Assembly (NCBI GenBank): GCA_039985655.1 | Contig: JBDWSF010000005.1 | Location: forward strand, 248,001-312,000 | Direction of reading: 5' to 3' | Source: Postechiella sp039985655 | Lineage (GTDB): Bacteria; Bacteroidota; Bacteroidia; Flavobacteriales; Flavobacteriaceae | DNA length: 64,000 nucleotides | Shown: positions 17,470-24,721 of the stretch, piece after piece | Layout of the letters: each line of letters opens with the position of its first letter | How positions within the stretch are numbered: position 1 is the stretch's first letter | Notes under the pieces: generated by a model | What the model was told of the DNA's origin: nothing | The model's input: the letters and a program-made list of their open reading frames with translations, nothing else | The model's database searches: none | Translations under genes and position numbers: made by a program

Positions 17470-18183
17470 TTAAAGTAAATTTAAACGTTTCATTAATTCT
17501 GGTCTGTTTGAACGACTTACAGGAATAACATCTTTTTTAATAAGCACACTATTATCTTCAATATCTATAATTTTTTGAACATTGATAATGAAAGAGCGAT
17601 GTACTTTTAAAAACAAATCGTTTGGTAACTTATCTTCTATCTTTTTTAAAGTAGAATGCACGGTATAATTTTTATCTTCAGTTTTAACGTTTATGTAATC
17701 GCCTTTAGCTTCAATTAAATAAATACTTGGAATATCTATTTTTATTAATCTGCGATCGATATTAATGTATAAATCATTAATTGAAGAGGTCTTCTCGTTT
17801 TCTGAAGATGAATTATTTGCAATAGGTTTTGATGCTAAAGATTCTGCTTTTAGAATCGATTTTTCAAAACGAGGTAAAGTAATCGGTTTTACTAAATAAT
17901 CGACAATACAATCGTACTCAAAGGCTTCTATAGCAAATTGAGCATCGGAAGTTGTTAGAATTATTTTGGGTGGATTTTTTAATGCTTGAATGAAATCAAA
18001 ACCTGTAAAATCAGGCATATGAATATCTAAAAAAATTAAATCAACTTCATTCTGATTCAAATATTTTATAGCTTGCATCGCATTTGGAAATGATTCTAAA
18101 ACATTTAAACTTGAAACATTAGTGCAAAGTTGCTCTATTATGGTTCTTGCCGTTGCTTCATCATCTATAATAATACAATTCAT
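17470..18183 (-). CDS. LytTR-family response regulator (last gene of H-NOX operon)
   Basis: The 237-residue protein has an N-terminal REC domain (D7/D8, phospho-acceptor D53 in FLDIHMPDF, K106-region KPIT). A LytTR DNA-binding domain follows from about residue 138 (YLIEAKGDYINVKT, LFLKVHRSFIINVQKI, VIPVSRSNR). LytTR proteins bind tandem direct repeats about 21 bp apart. It is the only DNA-binding protein of the seven-gene operon and so the likely output. It follows the Hpt gene by 9 bp. GACGAAT repeats with a 21-bp period upstream of this operon and of polysaccharide genes are its candidate sites. Confidence 0.92.
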   Translation of the reverse strand: MNCIIIDDEATARTIIEQLCTNVSSLNVLESFPNAMQAIKYLNQNEVDLIFLDIHMPDFTGFDFIQALKNPPKIILTTSDAQFAIEAFEYDCIVDYLVKPITLPRFEKSILKAESLASKPIANNSSSENEKTSSINDLYINIDRRLIKIDIPSIYLIEAKGDYINVKTEDKNYTVHSTLKKIEDKLPNDLFLKVHRSFIINVQKIIDIEDNSVLIKKDVIPVSRSNRPELMKRLNLL

Positions 18184-18192
18184 AAAATAACA

Positions 18193-18516
18193 TTAAAGGG
18201 TTGTTAAGAAATTAGTTATGGTATTAAGAATGATTTCAAAATCTTCTTTTCCAGCTAAACGGTCTTCTTTTAAATTCTCTTCAAAATCGTTAGCGACTTC
18301 ATAACTTTTCTCAAGTCCTAAAATACTAATTTTATGTTTAAGTTTGTGCACATTTTCTGCTGCTTCTTTAAAATTATTGGATTCAATATTTTTTATATAA
18401 ACGGCTTTCTCTTCCGGATACTCTGATTTTATTATAGTAATAAGCTTAGCTTCAAAAGTTTTATCTCCTCCAGATAAGTTATTTATATATGACAAATTGG
18501 GTTGTTCCATATTCAT
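18193..18516 (-). CDS. Hpt-domain phosphotransfer protein
   Basis: This small protein of 107 residues is a single four-helix Hpt domain. The phospho-accepting histidine is H57 in NVHKLKHKISILGL, matching the HxLKGxSxxLG pattern except that the usual Gly-Ser is H-K. Such proteins carry phosphate between a kinase/receiver and a final response regulator. It overlaps the upstream kinase gene by ATGA and precedes the LytTR gene by 9 bp. It therefore suggests a multistep relay from kinase to REC to Hpt to LytTR. Confidence 0.85.
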   Translation of the reverse strand: MNMEQPNLSYINNLSGGDKTFEAKLITIIKSEYPEEKAVYIKNIESNNFKEAAENVHKLKHKISILGLEKSYEVANDFEENLKEDRLAGKEDFEIILNTITNFLTTL

Positions 18517-19562
18517 TTTTTTAGTGTAAAATAAAAGGTTGTGCCTTTATTAACCTCAGACTCTAACCAAATATCTCCTCCATAAAGGTTTACTATTTTT
18601 TTTACAATCGATAATCCTATTCCTGTAGATTCTGGGGTATTTTCTAATTTCTGAAAGGTTTTAAATATTTTGTCAAAGTAAACGGCTTCAATGCCTTTAC
18701 CGTTGTCTTTTACATGAAACTTCCAAAAATCACTATCGTCTTCAACACCTATTTCAATATATCCTTCCACTTTATCGTTATATTTAACAGCGTTATCTAT
18801 TAAATTTTGAAACAACTGTTTTAGTCTATATTTATCGCCTTTAACTATAGGTAAATTTGATAATTTTACAATTGAAATTTTTGATTGCAAAAGCGGCATA
18901 TCAATAATATCTTCAACTAATTTATTAATATCTACATCGTAAAACTCGGTTTGATTTTTACTAATGGTTGAATAATCTAGAATGCCATTAATTAAGGTAT
19001 CCATTTTCTCAACATTATTCCGAATTAGATTAATGCTATCATTTCCACTTTCATCTAATTTATCTTGATAATCTTCTTTTAACCATGTTGTTAAAGCATC
19101 TATACTTCTTAAGGGGGATTTTAAATCATGAGAAACCATATGCGCATAATCACTTAATTCTTGATTTTGATGGGCTAACTCGGTTAAAAGTTTCTCTCTC
19201 TGCTTGTTTATCTCAACAATTTCTGTCGTTTGCTTGTCGATAAATTCAACTAACTTCAATCCATCTAAATCTAAATTTTCTGGTTTTTCTTTTTCGGGAA
19301 GCTCATAAAATTTCAGCGTTTCTATAACACGTTTTAACTTATCAATAACTTCTTCTTGGGCAATAGCTTCTTGTTTCAATTGCTCATTCGCTACAAATAA
19401 TTCTTCAGAACTAATAGACATAGCGCGTTGTTGCATCACATATTGTTCATCAAAATTAGTATAAGATCGATCGATAGCATCCAAAAATTGATCTAAGTCT
19501 TTTGAGGACTTAAGCGCTTCTGATACATACTTTCTGATTTGACGTTTAAGTAGTGAGTTCAT
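18513..19562 (-). CDS. Soluble histidine kinase with coiled-coil N-terminus
   Basis: The 349-residue kinase has no membrane segments. Residues 1-135 are helical and charged (coiled coil) with no recognisable PAS or GAF domain. The DHp helix contains H145 in YAHMVSHDLKSPLRSID. The ATPase domain has N-box residues around 252-257 (NLIDN), DNGKGI (286-291) and STGIGL (312-317). The DHp/ATPase part closely resembles that of the PAS kinase three genes upstream, so the two are paralogues. It overlaps the FIST gene (TAATG) and the Hpt gene (ATGA). Its input may come by protein contact, for example from the FIST protein encoded immediately before it. Confidence 0.9.
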   Translation of the reverse strand: MNSLLKRQIRKYVSEALKSSKDLDQFLDAIDRSYTNFDEQYVMQQRAMSISSEELFVANEQLKQEAIAQEEVIDKLKRVIETLKFYELPEKEKPENLDLDGLKLVEFIDKQTTEIVEINKQREKLLTELAHQNQELSDYAHMVSHDLKSPLRSIDALTTWLKEDYQDKLDESGNDSINLIRNNVEKMDTLINGILDYSTISKNQTEFYDVDINKLVEDIIDMPLLQSKISIVKLSNLPIVKGDKYRLKQLFQNLIDNAVKYNDKVEGYIEIGVEDDSDFWKFHVKDNGKGIEAVYFDKIFKTFQKLENTPESTGIGLSIVKKIVNLYGGDIWLESEVNKGTTFYFTLKK

Positions 19563-20689
19563 TATTCGCTTATTAGCGTTATGGTCATAGTTTGATTATG
19601 CAACTGACAGTTATTTTCACCATGAAAAGGTGCTATTTCTCCGTAGGAATAAAAACCACATATAGTCGTTTCGTTCCCTAATACGGCAACAACTTCTTCT
19701 ATTTCCTCCTCTACACGTTGATCTAAAACTAACTTTCTGCCAATACAACTTACTAATAAAGCCAATTGTGGTTTACTCGTTCTTAATTCCAAGGCTTGTC
19801 TTGCAGCACGTTCTGATGCATTTGCAATATTATCGACATTGGTCATCATAAGCTGTACTTTAGAATTTTCTGGAATATCTCCTGCAAGAATCATGGTATT
19901 TTCATCTTCGTTGATATTTAAAATAGTTCTAACAAATGATTGTTTTTCCTCTATTGATTTTACATTTAGGGGATATAATAAAGCTGCTGCAGGTAATTCT
20001 ATAGATTTATCTCCCAAATATTTTTTGTATAAATCTAAAGCTGGTTTATTATCTAATTCATAAAGCACATTCGAGCTCGATTTGGTAACAACACGCTCTG
20101 GTCCAAAAGGTGTCCAACCACCATGAATTGAAAACGAGACTTCCAATGTTTCGCCATAAAAACCTATAGCAATAATTTCTCCTGGTTTTGGGTTTTCATT
20201 ATAAGAAGCTACTGTTTTTTCAAATCGTGCAGCATCACCACATAAGCCTCCTGTTATCAATATATTATTTTCAAATGAAGCATTCATGCCTTTAGTTAAC
20301 TCACTACCATTTACAAAACTACCTTCTGATAAAACAAAAACATATTTTAATCCTTCTTTGGGAAATTGATTAACTAAATCCGCTCCCGTTTTATAACTAT
20401 CTGTATTTATAATATTGCTCGTTTTTATTAAAAACTGGCTCTTTTCAAATTCAGTAGCTGTTATGGTTATAGCGTCATCATCAACCCTATTTGAGGTAAT
20501 ATCGCCGCTTGTAGAACCAAAGACAATATGACCATCTGGGTATAACGCTTTGACATCACTATAAACAGTTTTACTTTCTAACATATAACGATTTCCCAGA
20601 ACTAAAACTAAGGGTTTTATTAATGGTAAATTCTCTGTTAAATATTGCCATCCATCAGTTTTATCTCTTTTTAATTGTACCGTTTTCAT
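19562..20689 (-). CDS. FIST-domain sensory protein
   Basis: The 375-residue protein matches the FIST N plus FIST C arrangement: an N-terminal alpha/beta part with GHIVFGSTSGDI and ILITGGLCGDAARF, and a C-terminal part ending TTICGFYSYGEIAPFHG. FIST modules are presumed small-ligand sensors found beside two-component proteins, although the ligand is generally unproven. There is no signal peptide, so it is cytosolic. It starts 3 bp after the PAS kinase gene and its stop overlaps the second kinase gene. It is therefore an embedded component of the H-NOX operon, plausibly a second input to the relay. Confidence 0.9.
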   Translation of the reverse strand: MKTVQLKRDKTDGWQYLTENLPLIKPLVLVLGNRYMLESKTVYSDVKALYPDGHIVFGSTSGDITSNRVDDDAITITATEFEKSQFLIKTSNIINTDSYKTGADLVNQFPKEGLKYVFVLSEGSFVNGSELTKGMNASFENNILITGGLCGDAARFEKTVASYNENPKPGEIIAIGFYGETLEVSFSIHGGWTPFGPERVVTKSSSNVLYELDNKPALDLYKKYLGDKSIELPAAALLYPLNVKSIEEKQSFVRTILNINEDENTMILAGDIPENSKVQLMMTNVDNIANASERAARQALELRTSKPQLALLVSCIGRKLVLDQRVEEEIEEVVAVLGNETTICGFYSYGEIAPFHGENNCQLHNQTMTITLISE

Positions 20690-20692
20690 AAA

Positions 20693-22669
20693 TTATTTCT
20701 TTAGTGTAAAAAAGAATGTTGTTCCTTTTTCTGGTTCACTTTCTAACCAAATATCTCCATCATGTAAATCAACAATTTTTTTAACTATCGATAATCCTAT
20801 GCCCGTAGAGTCTTTACTTTTATTTAAAGCATGAAATATTTTAAATATTTTATCATGAAACTTTTTATCAATTCCCATACCGTTATCTTCTATTGAAAAT
20901 TGGTAGTGGCTCTTCAATTCTTCCACATCTATTTTTATAAAACCTTCTTCTTTATTTATAAATTTAATTGCATTTCCTATTAGGTTTTGAAATAATTGCT
21001 GCAGTTTTGTTTTATCACCTTTAAGTATTGGCAATGTATTTAAAAACTCAATATTAATGTGCTCAGGTTGATACATAATTTGCACTAAATCTTTTATAAG
21101 ATGATCCAAATTAACATCTACTTTTTCACCATCTTTAGTTCCAACACTTGAGTAATTTAATACATCAGAAATTAACTGTTCCATTTTTTCAAGAGTGGTT
21201 TCAATAAGCGCAAAATTTTGTAAACTTACATCGTCTAATTTACCAGCAGTATCTTCTTTAATCCAAGTTACTAAAGCATCAATACTTCTTAAAGGTGATT
21301 TTAAATCGTGAGATACAATATGTGCATACTCTTGTAATTCGTCATTACTTTTTTCTAACTTCGATAATAACTTTTCCTTTTGAAGCTCTAAACTTTTTAA
21401 ACCTGTAATATCTAAATGTACTCCTATAGAACCAACAATCTCGCCATTTAAATTATAATTAGGCGCACCACTAACAAGCCAGTGTCTATCTTCTCCTTGT
21501 TTGTTTTTAACTTTTATTTCATAGGAATGCGATTCTCCATCATGCCGTTTTAAATCTTTTGTTTCTATAATTTCTTCATTGTCTTCATTCAGAAATAACT
21601 CTTTACTGGTTTTCCCTAAAACGTCTTCTTCTGAATAACCGCACATTCTAGAAAAGCTCTGATTAATCATTACTATTTTATCATCAACTCCAACCTCAAC
21701 CCAGCCTAAATTCATATTAGCAATAATACTGCTGTACTTTTGTTTTTGAGTTTCTAAACTCTTTCTATATTTTCGTTTTAAAGTCACGTCTCTATAACTC
21801 CATAAATGGCCTTTATATTCATTATTTTTAAAAATCGGCACATAATCACGTTCTAAAACTTTACCATTAAGCATTTTAAGTTCATCACCCAAAACAATTT
21901 CTCTATTGTCTAAAATGCTTTTAATTTTTGATATAAAATTTTCAGGGTCTATAAATAAAGCTTTGCTTTGTTCTGCTGCATTCGAACAATCTTGTCCAAT
22001 CATTAATTCTGGCGATATTGGAATATTAAATAATTCACAAAACTTTTTGTTTGTGAGTGCAATTTTTCTGTTTTCATCTTCCAGTAAAACACCACTATCT
22101 AAATTAAGTATAAGCGTTGATAATCTTTTTTCAGATTCAATTAATTGTTCTTCATTTTGTTTCGCTATCGTTATATCTCTTACAATACCTTGAGCAGCTA
22201 CAGGAGTTCCTTTATCATAAATAATACTAGCATTAATATGGACCAATTTAGTTTCTTTTTTTCTAGTAATAATATTTAGATAAAAATCTGTAATTGCTCC
22301 TTCTTTAAGTAGTAATTCGAATGATTTTAGAACACGTTTCGCCTCGCCAGGAGCAGCCATTTTTATAAGGTTAAAGTCTTCTTTTGCATTATTAAACCCT
22401 AACATGTCTACAGCGGCATCGTTCATTTTTAGAATATGCCCCCGAAGATCCATAATAACATAAGCATCCACAATATTTTCGAAAACACCTTGTAATTGAG
22501 AATCTTTTTTGTTGAGTAGCTCTTCTAACTCTGAATATGATTTTTCTAGTTTTTGTTTGGCATCATAAAGCTCCGCAGATTTACTTTCAAGAATTGTTTC
22601 TGCTTGTTTTCTAGCCGCTTTTTCGCGTGCAAGTGCACGTTGCAAAATATCTATTTGATTTTGACTCAT
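20693..22669 (-). CDS. PAS-domain histidine kinase adjacent to H-NOX
   Basis: This is a 658-residue soluble kinase. Residues 1-55 are a coiled coil, followed by three PAS-like domains (about 55-170, 178-298 and 308-425; the third has the GYSEEDVLGK signature and a PAC segment). The DHp region contains H454 in YAHIVSHDLKSPLRSID. The ATPase domain has NLIGN (562-566), DNGMGI (595-600) and STGIGL (621-626). Its start overlaps the H-NOX stop (TAATG), the arrangement expected for an H-NOX that gates a kinase in trans. There are no transmembrane helices, so sensing is cytosolic. Confidence 0.92.
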   Translation of the reverse strand: MSQNQIDILQRALAREKAARKQAETILESKSAELYDAKQKLEKSYSELEELLNKKDSQLQGVFENIVDAYVIMDLRGHILKMNDAAVDMLGFNNAKEDFNLIKMAAPGEAKRVLKSFELLLKEGAITDFYLNIITRKKETKLVHINASIIYDKGTPVAAQGIVRDITIAKQNEEQLIESEKRLSTLILNLDSGVLLEDENRKIALTNKKFCELFNIPISPELMIGQDCSNAAEQSKALFIDPENFISKIKSILDNREIVLGDELKMLNGKVLERDYVPIFKNNEYKGHLWSYRDVTLKRKYRKSLETQKQKYSSIIANMNLGWVEVGVDDKIVMINQSFSRMCGYSEEDVLGKTSKELFLNEDNEEIIETKDLKRHDGESHSYEIKVKNKQGEDRHWLVSGAPNYNLNGEIVGSIGVHLDITGLKSLELQKEKLLSKLEKSNDELQEYAHIVSHDLKSPLRSIDALVTWIKEDTAGKLDDVSLQNFALIETTLEKMEQLISDVLNYSSVGTKDGEKVDVNLDHLIKDLVQIMYQPEHINIEFLNTLPILKGDKTKLQQLFQNLIGNAIKFINKEEGFIKIDVEELKSHYQFSIEDNGMGIDKKFHDKIFKIFHALNKSKDSTGIGLSIVKKIVDLHDGDIWLESEPEKGTTFFFTLKK

Positions 22670-23208
22670 TAGTTTTCATTAATTAAAAACTTAACCTCTG
22701 TACCGTCTTCTTTCAATTTTTCTAAAACTATAGTTGCTTTAGAATTAAAATGTGCAAACGTTTTATTCATTAAACCCAAACCAAAATGATGCATGGCACG
22801 ACTTGATTTGTATATCATTATAAGTGAGTTATCTGTTTTTTCAAGAACCTCAAAAGTGGGTAGTTCTGCATCGGGGTATATCTTTCTAACTTCTACATGA
22901 ATATGGTTTTCTATTGAAGAAATCATTTCAATAGGATCTTTATAGGTTGCTAATAAGCCTGGATAACTTTTTTCTATGACACTAAAAAAGTGTTCTGCAT
23001 ATACCAATAATAAATCATCAATTGAGATACCAGTATTAGCACTTAAGTGTTGAAGTAATTGTAGCATTTCAGAAAAATTATACGTTCCAACAGATGTATA
23101 AACACCTCCAGATTCTAAAGTAGATGCGGTAATTATATCATCGACCATTTCTAGCCCAAATTTATCTTCAACTAAATCCAAAAACTCCGTAAACACAATA
23201 CCTTTCAT
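22669..23208 (-). CDS. H-NOX haem nitric-oxide/oxygen-binding sensor
   Basis: The 179-residue protein has the full H-NOX layout. The proximal haem ligand is H102 in ENHIHVEVRK, followed by YPDAELPTF. The porphyrin-binding Y-x-S-x-R motif is Y133-K-S-S-R137. The length is the usual one for stand-alone bacterial H-NOX proteins. Five residues after R137, where O2-binding members have a distal tyrosine, the residue is F142, which suggests an NO-selective rather than O2-binding pocket; this is inference from a by-eye alignment. The gene abuts the REC gene and overlaps the PAS kinase gene, its likely partner. Confidence 0.93.
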   Translation of the reverse strand: MKGIVFTEFLDLVEDKFGLEMVDDIITASTLESGGVYTSVGTYNFSEMLQLLQHLSANTGISIDDLLLVYAEHFFSVIEKSYPGLLATYKDPIEMISSIENHIHVEVRKIYPDAELPTFEVLEKTDNSLIMIYKSSRAMHHFGLGLMNKTFAHFNSKATIVLEKLKEDGTEVKFLINEN

Positions 23209-23631
23209 CTATATTTGTTTTAATTCATTAATACTCCAATACGCTAAAAGCTTTTCGATTTTTAAAACATAGTCTTCATATTTTAAAGGTTTTAAAACAT
23301 AACCCGCTATTCCTATTTTATAACACTCTAATAAATCTTTCTGATTACTAGAGGTTGTTAAAATAATGGTAGGAATGTGTTTTAAAACATCATCACCTTT
23401 AAGTATTCTTAAAAATTCTATACCATTTATTTTAGGCATGTTTAAATCTAGTAAAATTATGTCAGGTAATTCATCTTTTTTCTCTAAAATGACAAGAGCC
23501 TCTTCTCCGTTATTCGCTTCAACGGTTTTATGATTGAGTTTTAGTGATGAAACTGTTCTATTAAATTTCATTATTTCAATCATATCATCTTCTATTAAAA
23601 GAATATTCAGCTTATTTTCCATGAGTATCAT
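23209..23631 (-). CDS. Single-domain response regulator (CheY-like), first gene of H-NOX operon
   Basis: The 140-residue protein is a lone REC domain: acidic D15/D16, phospho-acceptor D62 in ILLDLNMPKING, a T/S position in ILTTSS, and a lysine in VLKPLKY. There is no output domain, so it likely acts as a phosphate carrier or sink to the Hpt protein, or by protein contact. Its stop touches the H-NOX start with no gap. A second ATG three codons in (at 23622) could be the true start. It is the first gene after the promoter region that holds two GACGAAT repeats. Confidence 0.9.
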   Translation of the reverse strand: MILMENKLNILLIEDDMIEIMKFNRTVSSLKLNHKTVEANNGEEALVILEKKDELPDIILLDLNMPKINGIEFLRILKGDDVLKHIPTIILTTSSNQKDLLECYKIGIAGYVLKPLKYEDYVLKIEKLLAYWSINELKQI

Positions 23632-23695
23632 TTTTATTACGTGAAATTAGTACAATAACAGATAGGTACTGAAAGCCTTCGTTAATTTGAATTTT

Positions 23696-23730
23696 AGTGT
23701 CGACGAATAACCATTAAGTGTCGACGAGTG
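23696..23730. promoter_or_regulatory. Two GACGAAT direct repeats upstream of the H-NOX operon
   Basis: AGTGTCGACGAAT at 23696-23708 and AGTGTCGACGAGT at 23717-23729 differ at one base and are exactly 21 bp apart. They lie about 65-100 bp upstream of the first gene of the operon. This is the best-conserved pair of the four sites found. The period fits a LytTR dimer site, and the operon's own LytTR protein would be the obvious binder (autoregulation). Confidence 0.6.
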
Positions 23731-23766
23731 GTTTATTCGTTATAAATATTTTAAAAGCACTATTTT

Positions 23767-23790
23767 ATAGCAGATAAATTTATCCGCTAT
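23767..23790. promoter_or_regulatory. 24-bp palindrome, candidate operator of the Rrf2/haemoglobin promoter
   Basis: ATAGCAGATAAA and TTTATCCGCTAT form an inverted repeat with 11 of 12 paired positions. It ends 13 bp before a -7-like box. The remnant gene downstream encoded an Rrf2-family regulator, a family that includes the NO sensor NsrR, so the palindrome may be its former or current-paralogue operator. Confidence 0.5.
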
Positions 23791-23802
23791 GAAATATTAT
23801 CT

Positions 23803-23810
23803 TAGATTTG
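23803..23810 (+). promoter_or_regulatory. Bacteroidota -7 box (TAGATTTG)
   Basis: TAGATTTG matches the TAnnTTTG consensus, 19 bp before the Rrf2 remnant ATG. No convincing -33 TTTG is present, and the palindrome occupies that position. Confidence 0.45.
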
Positions 23811-23828
23811 TACCATAAATAAGAAATT

Positions 23829-23951
23829 ATGTTTTCAAAATCTTGTGAATATGGACTTAGAGCAATCATTTATATTGCGCAACAAACCAACCAAAATAAT
23901 AAGGTGAGTTTAACACAGGGAACATATGAAAGACATAGAAAACAGAGATGA
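23829..23951 (+). pseudogene. Truncated Rrf2-family regulator remnant
   Basis: Translation from the ATG at 23829 gives MFSKSCEYGLRAIIYIAQQ, the characteristic N-terminus of Rrf2-family regulators, followed by NKVSL. It then runs into unrelated residues and stops at 23949-23951 after only 40 codons. The usual protein is about 140-160 residues. The HTH helix and the cysteine ligands are missing. The frame overlaps the haemoglobin start by 26 bp, as expected if a deletion removed most of the regulator and brought its promoter directly to the haemoglobin gene. Confidence 0.8.
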
Positions 23952-24330
23952 TCTTTTCTTGCTAGTATCTACTTTTTATAGTGAGATAAGAAAAGATGAT
24001 ATTTTAGCACCTATTTTTAATAGTCATATTGAAAATGATAAATGGCCAGAACATTTAAATAAACTTACAGATTTTTGGATGACAGGACTCTTTGGAGTGA
24101 TTTGTTTTAAAGGTAATCCTACTGAAGCACATAGAAACGTTGATAAAAACTTAAACCATATTATTGATGAAACGCATTTTGATACATGGCTTACATTATG
24201 GTTTTCTACAATAGATAGTCTATATGTTGGTCCCTTAGCTAGTAGAGCAAAAAACGCTGCTGTAAAAATGGCAAAAGGGCAACACATGGCTATTGGTAAA
24301 GCAAGACCACAAGCATTAAGTAATCAATAG
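23926..24330 (+). CDS. Group III truncated haemoglobin
   Basis: This 134-residue globin of the group III truncated family has FYSEIRKDDILAPIF near the start, then W40-region NDKWPEHL, DFWMTGLFG and the proximal-histidine segment PTEAHRNVDKN. It ends in the typical WxxLWxxTID-like stretch. Truncated haemoglobins bind O2 and NO, and some detoxify NO or nitrite-derived species. The location fits: it is divergent from the H-NOX operon and next to nitrate reduction genes. Its promoter appears to be that of the deleted Rrf2 gene. It ends at a strong terminator. Confidence 0.9.
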   Translation: MKDIENRDDLFLLVSTFYSEIRKDDILAPIFNSHIENDKWPEHLNKLTDFWMTGLFGVICFKGNPTEAHRNVDKNLNHIIDETHFDTWLTLWFSTIDSLYVGPLASRAKNAAVKMAKGQHMAIGKARPQALSNQ

Positions 24331-24377
24331 AACTTAAAAGCTTTACAAAAAAGACAAAAGCAGACTTATATTGTATT

Positions 24378-24405
24378 CAACTTTAGCCATTACCGGCTAA
24401 AGTTG
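24378..24405 (+). terminator. Rho-independent terminator of the haemoglobin gene
   Basis: A perfect 11-bp stem CAACTTTAGCC/GGCTAAAGTTG with a 6-nt loop is followed by TTTTTGTTTT. It lies 48 bp after the stop codon. Confidence 0.85.
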
Positions 24406-24429
24406 TTTTTGTTTTCTGTAATTAACCTC

Positions 24430-24515
24430 TTCTGCATTTTGATTTATTTTGAAAAACTAGATATCTGTTCGAGTAATTTTCAATAGAAAATTGTATCGAG
24501 AACAGGTTTTAAAAA
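24430..24515. repeat. MITE-like intergenic repeat, family 1, truncated copy b
   Basis: TCTGCATTTTGATTTATTTT and ATTGTATCGAGAACAGGTTT match the left end and core of the copies at 4198 and 35995. The right end is missing. Confidence 0.5.
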
Positions 24516-24565
24516 CCTTTCAGTAAGTAAATAAACAGTTAACCATTAAACGAACTATTTTGTTT

Positions 24566-24708
24566 TAGCCCTGATAGTAACGGCATCCTTTTTTGTGTAA
24601 ACTGAAATTTACTATATACTGAAACCCTCATATATTCCTAATATTTTATTGATATTCTAGAAACATTACACACAAGAAAAGATATAGTGGATAGCAGGTA
24701 TCAGCTTC
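24566..24708 (+). ncRNA. Candidate structured RNA element, copy 1
   Basis: The 5' part AGCCCTGATAGTAACGGCATCC pairs at its ends with the 3' part: CTGATA with TATCAG, and TTTTTTGTG with CACAAGAAAA. The conserved single-stranded boxes CGGCATCC and GATATAGTGGATAGC flank the inner helix. The same boxes with different but still complementary helices occur at 39171-39336 on the other strand. Intergenic elements of this appearance are frequent in Flavobacteriia. The Rfam Flavo-1 motif is one possible identity, not verified. It lies 14 bp from the end of the rubredoxin-fusion gene, tail to tail. Confidence 0.5.
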
Positions 24709-24721
24709 AAAAAAATTAATA

